A program made the position numbers and the translations under genes. From an uncultured Litoreibacter sp. (GTDB taxonomy: Bacteria; Pseudomonadota; Alphaproteobacteria; Rhodobacterales; Rhodobacteraceae): a DNA stretch of 64,000 bases. The first letter of the stretch is position 1; each line of letters starts with the position of its first letter. Shown piece after piece: positions 26,763 through 35,409 of this stretch. The stretch covers positions 3,352,501-3,416,500 of the forward strand of contig NZ_CANMXB010000001.1 in the NCBI RefSeq assembly GCF_947501785.1, read 5' to 3'. The notes beneath the pieces were generated by a model that was not told the DNA's origin, made no database searches, and saw only the letters and a program-made list of their open reading frames with translations.

Positions 26763-27236
26763 TCAGACCAGTTGCTTTTTGCTGTGCAACACCCCGTCGG
26801 CATCGCCGTAAACCCAATCGCCCGGCTCAAACGTAACACCGCCGAAACCGATCTTTTGGCCAACTTTGCCCCAACCCTCTTTCGCGCTTTTCACCGGGCT
26901 TGTCCCAAGCGCGAAAACCAGCGTTTCCATGTCGTCAATCTCGGCACTGTCACGAATTGCCGCGTTCAGGATCAATCCAGCCCACCCGTTCTGGATCGCC
27001 AGCCCGGCCAGCATGTCGCCAAGAAGGGCAATCCGGGTAGATCCGCCGCCATCGACAACAAGCACCCGCCCGTTGCCCGCAGTTTCCAGCTGCGCCCGTA
27101 TTTCGGTATTGTCCTCAAAACATTTCACGGTCTGCACCTGCGCTGCAAACTGCGTTTGTGTCCCAAAACGGCAAAATGGCAGATGCACCAATGTCAGGTC
27201 TTTCGCGTGGTCATCAATCAGATCAGCAGTTTTCAT
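26763..27236 (-). CDS. RraA-family protein (RNase E inhibitor / HMG aldolase fold)
   Basis: 157 aa. The motifs GRVLVVDGGGSTRIALLGDMLA, GWAGLILNAAIRDSAEI, FALGTSPVKS and PGDWVYGDADGVL match RraA. The family covers E. coli RraA and the metal-dependent 4-hydroxy-4-methyl-2-oxoglutarate/4-carboxy-4-hydroxy-2-oxoadipate aldolases with oxaloacetate decarboxylase activity; sequence alone does not separate them. Within this catabolic operon an aldolase or decarboxylase role is as likely as RNase regulation. Confidence 0.85.
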   Translation of the reverse strand: MKTADLIDDHAKDLTLVHLPFCRFGTQTQFAAQVQTVKCFEDNTEIRAQLETAGNGRVLVVDGGGSTRIALLGDMLAGLAIQNGWAGLILNAAIRDSAEIDDMETLVFALGTSPVKSAKEGWGKVGQKIGFGGVTFEPGDWVYGDADGVLHSKKQLV

Positions 27237-27241
27237 TCCTA

Positions 27242-27883
27242 TTAGATCCTTCCAAATGTTTCGTTGAGCTCAGTCACCTGCCCAGATGTCAGAAGGCGCG
27301 TTTTTCGCCCTTCCAGCGCGACCAGCAGCTTGGCGGTTTCTTCCAGCTCCTCGGCCGCGCACACCGCTGAAAACAGGTCTTTGCCAGACACGACCGGCCC
27401 GTGATTGGCCAAAAGCACTGCACCGTATGCTCCACAGAGATCGCGGATCAGGTCGCCTGATTTCGGGTCCCCGGGTTTCACATAGGGCACCAGCTTCACT
27501 GGCCCGACCCGCATGACCACATAAGGGGTCAGCGGTGGAATACAGTCGTCGGGGTTGGTGTCTTCGAGGCACGACAAAGCTGTAGCCCATGTAGAATGCA
27601 GGTGAACAACAGCGCCTGCCTGTGGTCGGGTGTCATAGAACGCTCGGTGTAGGAACACTTCCTTGGTCGGCTTGTCACCGCCTACGTGATTGCCGTCTTC
27701 GTCAATTTTGGCAATGCGGTCGGGCTCAATTTCTCCCAGTGTCGCATTGGTCGGTGTCATCAGAAAGCCGTCAGGCAGTCGCGCTGATACATTGCCTGCG
27801 GAGCCCACAGAAAAGCCGCGCTGAAACAAGGAGGCGCAAAGCTTTGCCATCTGCGCGCGCAGCGCGGCCTCGTCCTGCATCAT
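27242..27883 (-). CDS. otnC: Class II aldolase, 3-oxo-tetronate 4-phosphate decarboxylase type
   Basis: 213 aa. Class II aldolase/adducin fold with GFSVGSAGNVSARLPDGFL, PTKEVFLHRAFY (catalytic Glu), VVHLHSTWATALSCL (two His metal ligands) and ANHGPVVSGKDL (third His). OtnC decarboxylates 3-oxo-tetronate 4-phosphate to dihydroxyacetone phosphate. The OtnK-type kinase gene lies directly upstream and overlaps by 4 bases, which supports this assignment over L-fuculose-phosphate aldolase. Confidence 0.88.
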   Translation of the reverse strand: MMQDEAALRAQMAKLCASLFQRGFSVGSAGNVSARLPDGFLMTPTNATLGEIEPDRIAKIDEDGNHVGGDKPTKEVFLHRAFYDTRPQAGAVVHLHSTWATALSCLEDTNPDDCIPPLTPYVVMRVGPVKLVPYVKPGDPKSGDLIRDLCGAYGAVLLANHGPVVSGKDLFSAVCAAEELEETAKLLVALEGRKTRLLTSGQVTELNETFGRI

Positions 27884-29157
27884 TGGCCTGCTTCCATCAT
27901 CTGCAACGCCTTGGCGAAGAAATCCCGCGCGCCAAAATTTCCCGACTTCAGCGCCAATGCGACAGGGTCATCAGTCCCGACGCGCAACACCGGGACGCCG
28001 GGGTCAATTTCAGGCCCGATGGTCATGGCGGGCGCGCCCAACGCATGGGCCACAGCTTGGGCAACGGCCCCGGACGTCTCGCCGCCCGCCACAACCAGCC
28101 GGCGATAACCGGCGTCGATCAGAGCCTCTGCCGTATCCGCAAACAGCGCATCAAGCTTTGCCGCAACAACGTCTCGGCCGAACTTTGACTGGATTGCACG
28201 GACGTCTTCGGGGGTGCCTGACGAAAAAGCCAATGGGGCATTGCCAGCATGCTCCTGATAGAATGAAACGAGCGTGTCTTTGGTCACCGTTCCTGCCATG
28301 ACACCTGGCACGTCAATCGCAAGCGTCGGATGGGATTGCGCGTGATGCTCAACCTGTCCGCGTGTCGCGCCCGAGCACGAGCCGGCAAGGATGGCTTCGG
28401 CACCTTGCACGCCGGAATACCTCTGGCGGCCAAGGTCGGACCGGTTTGCGTCGATGAAATTTGCGGGCAGGCCAAGGGCAATGCCAGAGCCGCCGGTGAT
28501 CAGTTTCGCGCCCTTCAACGCAACACCAAGTGTCATCAGGTCGGCGTCCGAGATAGCATCCGCGACCAAGAACCGGGCAGGCGCATCTGCCATAAGGGCG
28601 CGCACCGCGTCCGCGCCCTTATGCACGGTTTCGACTGGAACATGGCCCACGTCGACGCTGGTTTGATGCCCCAACCATCGTCGTATGTCCGCATCGGTCA
28701 TTGGGGTCAGGGGGTGGTTTTGCATGCCTGACTCATTCAGCAGCTGCCCATTCACGAACAGATGCCCTTGGTAGAGTGTGCGACCTGTGGTCGGGAAGGC
28801 CGGGCAAAAGATCACACTTTGCGCATCCAACGCGTCAGCCAAAGCTTCGGCGACAGGTCCGATATTGCCGTCCTTGGTGGAATCGAATGTCGAACAATAC
28901 TTGAAGATGAATTGCTGGCATCCTTGCGCCTTCAGCCAGTTCAGCGCCGCAAGGCTTTGCGAGACAGCTTCCGCAACAGGGACGGTGCGGCTTTTCAGCG
29001 ACACAACCCCGGCCTCGATGTCCTTTGGGGCGGGTGTTTCGGGCACGCCTGGAAACTGGGCCGTATGCAGCCCCCCCTGCGGGCCCGCGCCCTTGGCCAA
29101 GGTGTTGGCAATGTCGCTTGCGCCCGTGAAATCGTCAGCAATAACCCCGATCAACAT
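27880..29157 (-). CDS. otnK: Four-carbon acid sugar kinase (3-oxo-tetronate kinase type)
   Basis: 425 aa, full length for the DUF1537 kinases. GVIADDFTGASDIANTLAKG at the N-terminus, FKYCSTFDSTKDGNIGPVAEAL, CPAFPTTGRTLYQGHLFVNG, GGSGIALGLPANF and a C-terminal nucleotide-binding part with VVAGGETSGAVAQAL-like GGETSGA. It phosphorylates 3-oxo-tetronates at O4. The usual isomerase OtnI and the L-threonate/D-erythronate dehydrogenases are missing here; a tartrate-dehydrogenase-like gene takes their place. Confidence 0.9.
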   Translation of the reverse strand: MLIGVIADDFTGASDIANTLAKGAGPQGGLHTAQFPGVPETPAPKDIEAGVVSLKSRTVPVAEAVSQSLAALNWLKAQGCQQFIFKYCSTFDSTKDGNIGPVAEALADALDAQSVIFCPAFPTTGRTLYQGHLFVNGQLLNESGMQNHPLTPMTDADIRRWLGHQTSVDVGHVPVETVHKGADAVRALMADAPARFLVADAISDADLMTLGVALKGAKLITGGSGIALGLPANFIDANRSDLGRQRYSGVQGAEAILAGSCSGATRGQVEHHAQSHPTLAIDVPGVMAGTVTKDTLVSFYQEHAGNAPLAFSSGTPEDVRAIQSKFGRDVVAAKLDALFADTAEALIDAGYRRLVVAGGETSGAVAQAVAHALGAPAMTIGPEIDPGVPVLRVGTDDPVALALKSGNFGARDFFAKALQMMEAGQ

Positions 29158-29161
29158 GGCT

Positions 29162-29836
29162 TCATTTTCCTTTTCCGGTCAGCACGCGCCGTCGCATTTC
29201 CTCAACCGCGGCGTCCGGGCTGGTCAGAACGGGGCATCCCGTCGCTGCCCTGACGCCATGGGCTGCACCAGCCATGGAAAATTGCGCCAGCAAGATTGCA
29301 TCCGCATCTTTGATCTGGCTTGCGGTCTCTCCGATCAGTTGGTCATGTGTGGCGTCGTCGCCTGCGCGTTTCGCATCGAGCGCACCGTCACAGAAGTAGG
29401 AGGTGATTTTGGCGGCAATGCCTCGCGCCGCCGCGGCTTCGCGAAATTCATCTTCCATGCCACCGGCGGCAGGTGGGAACGTATAGATCATCGCGATCCG
29501 CTCGCCGTGCTCGAATGCAGCATCAAACATAGCCTCGTTGGGCTTCATCACCGGGATGCGGGCCTCGAAATTTGCCTGTTCGATCGCTGACCCAAAGGCA
29601 GAGCAGGTGAACAGAACGCCGTCCGCCTGGGCGGCTTCAGCATAGCGGGTGAGGTCAAGAATGCGTCTCGTCAGGTCGCCCGAAAGCGAGGTGGTTTTAG
29701 ATCTGTCAACCGACAGGCCCTCTTCCAGGATCGAGATGGTTTCTGCCTCCGGCCAAAGCGTACTGACCGCAGACTCGATGGGGTCAATTGCAACCCGCGT
29801 CGCGTGAATTAGGGCGATTCTCGGCTGGTGTGTCAT
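29162..29836 (-). CDS. Aspartate/glutamate (hydantoin) racemase-superfamily protein
   Basis: 224 aa from ATG 29836 (MTHQPRIALIHATRVA). Two Asp/Glu-racemase-like halves: a Cys in GVLFTCSAFGSAIE (about 80) and a second site in DAILLAQFSMAGA, where the usual second Cys is replaced by Ser/Gln. One catalytic Cys missing argues against a two-base racemase and suggests an isomerase, lyase or decarboxylase variant. Four bases downstream of its stop is otnK. Confidence 0.7.
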   Translation of the reverse strand: MTHQPRIALIHATRVAIDPIESAVSTLWPEAETISILEEGLSVDRSKTTSLSGDLTRRILDLTRYAEAAQADGVLFTCSAFGSAIEQANFEARIPVMKPNEAMFDAAFEHGERIAMIYTFPPAAGGMEDEFREAAAARGIAAKITSYFCDGALDAKRAGDDATHDQLIGETASQIKDADAILLAQFSMAGAAHGVRAATGCPVLTSPDAAVEEMRRRVLTGKGK

Positions 29837-29920
29837 GACATCTGTTCGGGCAAGGGGTGGCACCGCGTTTGACGCGGTGCCATCAGTTGAAGTGGGCTGA
29901 CATGCCCACAGGGAGGTTCT

Positions 29921-31006
29921 TCAGGCCGCAACGGCCTCTTTGGCAAGCATCTCGGCCACAAGCGATCCGAATGTATCGGTGTTGACCGTGCCGCCTAGAT
30001 CTCGTGTCCGCTTTGCCGGATCATCAATGACCGCATCGACCGCGTCCGTGATGGCTTGGCCTGCGGCCATGAGGTTGGAGACCCCACGTTGTTCGCCCAA
30101 CCATGTCAGCATCATCGCCGCCGACAGGATAAGCGAGGTCGGATTGGCCACGTTCTGGCCCTGGATATCCGGGGCAGAGCCATGCTGCGCCTGTGCACAA
30201 CACAGACCGGTTTCCGCATTGGCGTTGATCGAGCCTGCGAGCCCTAGAGAACCCGATAGCTCTGACGCAAGGTCGGATAGAATATCGCCGTAGAAGTTGG
30301 TAGCGACCACCACGTCATACTCCTGTGGCTTACGGACCAGCAGGGCTGCGAAAGCATCGACGATCAACTCTTCGGTCTCAACCTCCGGGTAGTCCTTGGC
30401 AACCTCGCGGAAGCACTCAAGGAACAAGCCGTCCGTCATGAGAAACGAGTTCGCCTTGTGAATCGCGGCTACCTTTTTGTTGCGTTGCATCGCTAGTTTG
30501 AACGCTTCGCGGCATATCCGCATCGAGCCGTGGCGGGTGATTTTGCGCACAGACAGTGCCATGTCGGGGTCCGGCATCATCTCGCCTACACCTTTGAACA
30601 TGTTGCGGTCAGGATAGAACCCTTCCGTGGCCTCGCGCATAATCACAAGGTCCATGCCTTCAGCTTTGTTCGGCAGGAAGTCGCGGCTGCGCGCGGGTCG
30701 GACGTTCGCGTAGAGATCAAGACCAATGCGGAAACCGGCTGACACATTGCGCCCACCCTCGACTACCGGCGGGTAGTCCATATGCGATTGCGTGCCCAGG
30801 ATGACGCCATCAAACTCGGTGCGTGCCCGGTCCAGCACCTCATCGCGCAGCGTAATGCCGTGTTTCTTCAGGCTCGTGAATCCAGACTCTTCTTCCTGAA
30901 AGGTAAGCCCAAGATCGAACCGCTTGTTCGCTGCCTCGACCACTTCAAGGGTCGCGGCCATGATTTCAGGCCCGATACCGTCGCAGGGTAAGGTCATAAT
31001 ACGCAT
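29921..31006 (-). CDS. Isocitrate/isopropylmalate/tartrate dehydrogenase-family enzyme
   Basis: 361 aa. Beta-decarboxylating dehydrogenase family: MTLPCDGIGPEIMAATLEVV, LYANVRPARSRDFLP with substrate Arg residues, VIMREATEGFYPDRN, a Lys in VAAIHKANSFLMTDGLFLE, VATNFYGDILSDLASELSGS (metal Asp) and HGSAPDIQGQNVANPTS. It acts on a 2-hydroxy acid, NAD(P)+-dependent and often metal-dependent. It probably oxidises the operon's substrate (tartrate-, malate- or threonate-like), possibly supplying a 3-oxo acid to OtnK. Confidence 0.85.
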   Translation of the reverse strand: MRIMTLPCDGIGPEIMAATLEVVEAANKRFDLGLTFQEEESGFTSLKKHGITLRDEVLDRARTEFDGVILGTQSHMDYPPVVEGGRNVSAGFRIGLDLYANVRPARSRDFLPNKAEGMDLVIMREATEGFYPDRNMFKGVGEMMPDPDMALSVRKITRHGSMRICREAFKLAMQRNKKVAAIHKANSFLMTDGLFLECFREVAKDYPEVETEELIVDAFAALLVRKPQEYDVVVATNFYGDILSDLASELSGSLGLAGSINANAETGLCCAQAQHGSAPDIQGQNVANPTSLILSAAMMLTWLGEQRGVSNLMAAGQAITDAVDAVIDDPAKRTRDLGGTVNTDTFGSLVAEMLAKEAVAA

Positions 31007-31055
31007 CTAATGTCTCCTTTGTTGGCCGTGGCCATTAATTTTGGGTCGCGACGCC

Positions 31056-32600
31056 TTAGTCGTCCGCCGCGATGTTTGCTTCTTTGATTTCTGCCGCCAT
31101 CCGTTTCTTGACGCGGCGTCCGAGGATGACCGGCAACAAGAACCCGGTGATCGCAATCGCCCACAGGATGATCGCAAGCGGGCTACCAACCAGAATGGAC
31201 CATTCCCCATCCGAGATCGTCATGGCGCGGCGCAGGTTCACTTCCATTTCGTTGCCCAGCAGGATGCCCAGAATGATGGGCACAATCGGCACGTCGAGCT
31301 TGCGGAAGAGCCAGCCCAAAAGGCCAAAGCCCACCATTGTCATCACATCCACTGTTGATCCGGACAGGCTGTAGACACCGACGACCGAGATCATGGCAAC
31401 AATCGGCATCATGATGCGGGTAGGGACCAGCAGAACTTTCGTGAAAATGCCAACAAGCGGCACGTTCATGACCAGCAGCATGACGTTCGCGATAAACAGC
31501 GAAGCAATCAGGCTCCAGACGATATCGGGGTTCTTTGCAAACAGCAGCGGCCCGGGTGTGATGTTCAGCTGCAAGAGCAGCGCCAGCAAAATGGCCGTCG
31601 TCCCGGAACCGGGAATGCCAAGCGACAGCATCGGCACCAAGGAGCCGCCGGCGGCCGCATTATTGCCGACCTCTGGCGCCACAACGCCGCGCGGATCGCC
31701 CGTACCAAAACTCTTGCCTTCGCGGTCGACGGTCGCCTTTTCCAACGAGTAGGACAGAAACGACCCCAGCGTCGCGCCCGAGCCCGGCAAGACGCCGCAG
31801 ATGAAGCCAATCACAGTTGTGCGCCCCATCGTCGGGATACAGCTTTTGATCATGCTCCATTCTGGCAACAGCTTGCCGATCTTCATCTGCTTGGTCTCGC
31901 CAACCTTGCCTGCATGGTGCTGCTCAAGGAAGTAGAACACCTCGGACAGGGCAAACAGACCGACCACAGCCACCAAGAAGCTGACCCCGTCAAAAAGATA
32001 TATTTGACCAAAAGTGAAGCGCTGCGCGCCGGTTTGACTGTCACTGCCCACCATCGCAATGGCCAAACCAAACGCGACCGCGAACAAGGCCTTGCCTTGG
32101 TTGTTGCTCATGATCCCGCCAAGGGTCGCAAAGGCCATGACATAAAGCACAAAATATTCAGCAGGTCCGAACAGCAGGGCAATCTTAACCAATTGCGGCG
32201 CGAGGAATACAAGCCCCCAAGTGGCAATGAACGCACCCACGAAGGACGCAATGGCCGACAGTGTCAGGGCCTGCCCCGGCATACCTTTCTTTGCCATTGG
32301 ATGCCCGTCAAGACAGGTCATCATGGCGGCATCGTCCCCAGGTATGTTCAACAAGATGGCGCTGATGCGCGATCCGTAGAGCGCGCCATAGTAGACGCTG
32401 CACAGCAAAATGAGGGACGGGATCGGGCCAAGCCCCAGCGAAAAGGCAATCGGGATCAGAATGGCCACGCCATTCGATGGCCCAAGCCCGGGCAGCGCGC
32501 CAACGATCGTGCCGATGAAGCAGCCTACCAAGGCCAGAAACAGGTTTTGCAGAGTGAATGCGAGGACGAAACCATCGCCGAGATTAGAAAGCGTTTCCAT
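31056..32600 (-). CDS. tctA: Tripartite tricarboxylate transporter large permease (TctA)
   Basis: 514 aa from ATG 32600; the open frame upstream overlaps tctB and is rejected. About 11-12 hydrophobic segments. TctA hallmarks: GTIVGALPGLGPSNGVAIL, ILLNIPGDDAAMMTCLDG, GHPMAKKGMPG, GFICGVLPGSGATLGSFLSY, FGTGDPRGVVAPEVGNNAA and LGIPGSGTTAILLALLL. Inner-membrane partner of the TctB and TctC genes upstream. Confidence 0.93.
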   Translation of the reverse strand: METLSNLGDGFVLAFTLQNLFLALVGCFIGTIVGALPGLGPSNGVAILIPIAFSLGLGPIPSLILLCSVYYGALYGSRISAILLNIPGDDAAMMTCLDGHPMAKKGMPGQALTLSAIASFVGAFIATWGLVFLAPQLVKIALLFGPAEYFVLYVMAFATLGGIMSNNQGKALFAVAFGLAIAMVGSDSQTGAQRFTFGQIYLFDGVSFLVAVVGLFALSEVFYFLEQHHAGKVGETKQMKIGKLLPEWSMIKSCIPTMGRTTVIGFICGVLPGSGATLGSFLSYSLEKATVDREGKSFGTGDPRGVVAPEVGNNAAAGGSLVPMLSLGIPGSGTTAILLALLLQLNITPGPLLFAKNPDIVWSLIASLFIANVMLLVMNVPLVGIFTKVLLVPTRIMMPIVAMISVVGVYSLSGSTVDVMTMVGFGLLGWLFRKLDVPIVPIILGILLGNEMEVNLRRAMTISDGEWSILVGSPLAIILWAIAITGFLLPVILGRRVKKRMAAEIKEANIAADD

Positions 32601-32617
32601 TGGTCCGGGTCCTTCCC

Positions 32618-33049
32618 TTAGAAGCCAAGCGGGCCTTCGGCCAACGACAGGCCGAGGACAAGGTGGAAGACCACGTAGATGCCGATAGATGTCAGGGCAC
32701 CAACAACGAAAGACCAAAGCGGCAATGTTCCCAACCGCCACGTCAGGTAGGCAGTTGCCAATGCGGTCGAAAATACGAAGCCGATCTCAGGCAGCAACTG
32801 ACCGTAAAGCAGCATCACAACCGTCGCGGCCAGGATTTCCATGACCCCACGCCCCCCGGGCCAGTCTGGCTCGGCATCCGGGCGCAACATCACGTAGATT
32901 GACGTCAAAGCGAGGCCTGCACCGATGAGATACGGAAATGTTCTTGGGCCGACGAGATCGACCATGAAGGTCAGTTTTATTGTCGATGCTGCCCAGATGT
33001 AGAAAATGGCCAGCGCCAATCCGACACCGCCGAATACGCGGTCGCTCAT
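32618..33049 (-). CDS. tctB: Tripartite tricarboxylate transporter small permease (TctB)
   Basis: 143 aa from ATG 33049, with GGGAG six bases upstream. Four hydrophobic segments, the TctB pattern (VGPRTFPYLIGAGLALTSIY). 17 bases before tctA. Confidence 0.88.
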   Translation of the reverse strand: MSDRVFGGVGLALAIFYIWAASTIKLTFMVDLVGPRTFPYLIGAGLALTSIYVMLRPDAEPDWPGGRGVMEILAATVVMLLYGQLLPEIGFVFSTALATAYLTWRLGTLPLWSFVVGALTSIGIYVVFHLVLGLSLAEGPLGF

Positions 33050-33115
33050 GTCGTTCTCCCAAACTTCGTAGAGTGTCGACTGGCCCGAACCGGTCGGGCC
33101 AGTCATGTCGAGGTC

Positions 33116-34102
33116 TTACTCGATGATGCCGATCTCTTTGGACAGCTTGGTCACGTCTTCAATGCTTCCGGCGACAAAGTTATACATGTCGTCCCCAAAG
33201 TTGTTGAAGGGTGCCATTGCGGCGGCCTCTAGGGTCTCTTGGAAACCGGGATCGGCGACCATGGTCTGGATCGCTTGGCTCCAGAAGGCCTTCGCTTCGT
33301 CGGATGCACCAGCGGGCATATAGAGGCCACGCCAGTTGGCGCCAATCACGTCATAGCCCTGCTCTTTGGCAGTAGGGATGTCCGGGAAATTCTTCAGACG
33401 CTCAGGCCCCATGATCGCGAGGATACGGATGTCACCGGATTCGAGGAAGCCCAGCATCTCGGAGAAGTCGCCAGACAGCGCTTCGACCGACCCCGAAAGA
33501 AGTCCGGTCATCGCCTCGCCGCCACCCGAGAACGACACGTATTTTAGCTGCGTCACATCCTCCATGCCAGCCTCGCGGGCAATCAGCATGGGTTTGATGT
33601 GGTCAAAGCTGCCGACCGAGGAGCCACCTGCGATACCAACCGATTTTGGATCAGCCAGGATGTCGTCCATCATTTCGTTCAGTGTTTGGTACTTGGAATC
33701 CGCGCTGACTGCGATTGCGCCGTATTCCGCGCCAAAGGTCGCGAGAAAATGCACATCGTCCTGCTTGGCGCCCTCGTAGATGCCTTGAGCGATCCGGGCA
33801 CTCGTGGACATTGACGCGGCAACGATCAGGTTGTTGTCTTCATTGCGTTCCTTCGTGACATGCGCAAAAGCAACGCCGCCGCCGCCGCCAGACATGTTGG
33901 TGACCTGCATCGACTCCCCGATCACGCCGAGGTCAAACAGGTACTTTGCGGTCGTCCGGCAGATGAAATCCCAGCCGCCACCAGGGTTGGATGGTGCGAT
34001 GCATTGTGGACTTTCAGCTTTGAAGTCTGCCGAAGCCCCGGTAACGCCGGCGAAAGTTGCGGCGATCGCAACAACACTGGCGCGTGAAAAATTCTTGAAC
34101 AT
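33116..34102 (-). CDS. tctC: Tripartite tricarboxylate transporter substrate-binding protein (TctC)
   Basis: 328 aa from ATG 34102 with GGGAGG seven bases upstream. Signal peptide to about TGASA (25). Bug/TctC fold: CIAPSNPGGGWDFICRTTAKYL, ADPKSVGIAGGSSVGSFDHIKP, YVSFSGGGEAMTGLLSG and the C-terminal GPERLKNFPDIPTAKEQGYD. First gene of the long catabolic operon. Ligand likely a di- or tricarboxylate or hydroxylated acid. Confidence 0.92.
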   Translation of the reverse strand: MFKNFSRASVVAIAATFAGVTGASADFKAESPQCIAPSNPGGGWDFICRTTAKYLFDLGVIGESMQVTNMSGGGGGVAFAHVTKERNEDNNLIVAASMSTSARIAQGIYEGAKQDDVHFLATFGAEYGAIAVSADSKYQTLNEMMDDILADPKSVGIAGGSSVGSFDHIKPMLIAREAGMEDVTQLKYVSFSGGGEAMTGLLSGSVEALSGDFSEMLGFLESGDIRILAIMGPERLKNFPDIPTAKEQGYDVIGANWRGLYMPAGASDEAKAFWSQAIQTMVADPGFQETLEAAAMAPFNNFGDDMYNFVAGSIEDVTKLSKEIGIIE

Positions 34103-34362
34103 TTGATGTCCTCCCATAGGTTTCTCCCAAGCGCGATTCTTGCGCTTAGGTCACGATTGCATATTAAGACCTCAAAAGCCAATATAGTTTTGCAATTCTA
34201 AATCCACAAAACCACCGCAAGCCGATTTAGGAAGCCTGATCTTTCATAAATCATTTGAATTCAGAGATTTAGGGAGATTCTCATCTTCCGACGAGGGAAG
34301 CGTGAAGGTCCATTTGGCCGAAAAGTGGCCAAAATCGGAGGATAGATTTTCGCCTGTACAGT

Positions 34363-34383
34363 CCGAAAATGGCGAATTTTCGG
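34363..34383. promoter_or_regulatory. Inverted repeat upstream of GntR/mgsA
   Basis: CCGAAAAT-N5-ATTTTCGG, perfect 8-bp arms, in the spacer between tctC and the GntR gene. Candidate operator for the FadR-type regulator. Confidence 0.5.
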
Positions 34384-34393
34384 TTTTACATTT

Positions 34394-34415
34394 GCCAAAA
34401 TCCAAAAAATTTGGC
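34394..34415. promoter_or_regulatory. Second inverted repeat upstream of GntR/mgsA
   Basis: GCCAAA-N10-TTTGGC, 10 bases after the previous repeat. The arms recall TGGCCAAAAT tracts nearby at about 34326-34335, so several related sites may be present. Confidence 0.4.
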
Positions 34416-34467
34416 CTTTTGGTTGCTGAGACATGCAATAGTGTCGGTAAGCCGTCCAATCAGAAAG

Positions 34468-35409
34468 GTGACCAGAAATTTGCCCAAGAGCGACTTATCG
34501 CAAAAGATATCGAACCGATTGATTCACGATATCGTGGCCGGTTCACTCATCAACGGACAGCACATCAGCGCACAACAAGTCGCTGACAGGTACGGCGTAT
34601 CAAGAACGCCGGTCCGGGAGGCGCTCATCTCGCTGGAGCGTCAGAACATTTTGGTGCGCCAGGAAAACCGCGGCTACTTCGTGGCGGAAGACCTGCCCGC
34701 AACACTCTCGGACAAGCTGGCGGATTCAGGCACAAATCAATCGGACGACTATCAGATCCTGGCTGACGACTGGTTGACCAATGAGATTCCAGAGGACGTG
34801 ACCGAACAATTCCTGCGCCAACGGTATGACTGGACCAAAGCCAAGGTTGGGGATTTGTTGGTGCGTGCTGCGCGCGAAGGCTGGGCAGAGCGCAAGGAAG
34901 GATATGGCTGGCGTTTTCTACCTGTCGCCAAGACCCCGGAAGCGTTTGATGAAATCTACCGGTTCCGCATGGCCATCGAACCTGCCGCGATGCTTGAACC
35001 TTCTTTCGAATTGGATCGCAAGGTCCTGTCAGAACAGCGCCGCATTCAGGAAAACATGCTGGAGTTGGATATTGATTCCGCACATGGCGAGTCGCTTCTG
35101 GAAAACGGTTCGATGTTCCATGAAGAGCTGATCAAACTGTCAGGTAACCCGTTCTTCCATATGTCGCTTCAACGCGTCAATCGGATGCGCCGACTGATGG
35201 AGTACCGCGCCGAAGTGAACCGCGAGCGGCTGATTGAACAATGCACCGAGCATCTGGAGATTTTGTCGCTGCTTGAGGCCGGCGATATCGCAGGTGCGTC
35301 CTACAGAATGCGACAACATCTCAGTGGTGCGCTTAAACGCAAGTCACCCCTGGCCTGGAATTGGGCCGCCGACACGAGCAGCCAAGGGGACGCCAGCGGT
35401 GCCAGTTGA
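34468..35409 (+). CDS. GntR-family (FadR/FCD) regulator
   Basis: 313 aa from GTG 34468. The frame opens at ATG 34369, but that codon lies inside an inverted repeat and gives an unlikely basic leader; TTG 34480 is another option. Winged helix: LSQKISNRLIHDIVAGSLIN, ADRYGVSRTPVREALISLER (about 10-65). It is longer than usual, with an unusual second region (95-165) LRQRYDWTKAKVGDLLVRAA that looks like another winged-helix-like segment. A C-terminal FCD domain follows from about 170. Probably controls the divergent tct operon. Its end overlaps mgsA by 11 bases. Confidence 0.8.
   Translation: MTRNLPKSDLSQKISNRLIHDIVAGSLINGQHISAQQVADRYGVSRTPVREALISLERQNILVRQENRGYFVAEDLPATLSDKLADSGTNQSDDYQILADDWLTNEIPEDVTEQFLRQRYDWTKAKVGDLLVRAAREGWAERKEGYGWRFLPVAKTPEAFDEIYRFRMAIEPAAMLEPSFELDRKVLSEQRRIQENMLELDIDSAHGESLLENGSMFHEELIKLSGNPFFHMSLQRVNRMRRLMEYRAEVNRERLIEQCTEHLEILSLLEAGDIAGASYRMRQHLSGALKRKSPLAWNWAADTSSQGDASGAS

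Larger units (their letters stand above)
34103..34467. other. Divergent promoter region with several inverted repeats
   Basis: 365 bases between tctC and the divergent GntR gene, visibly AT-rich against its surroundings. It holds at least two inverted repeats listed separately and A/T tracts around 34401-34410. No gene recognised. Confidence 0.5.
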
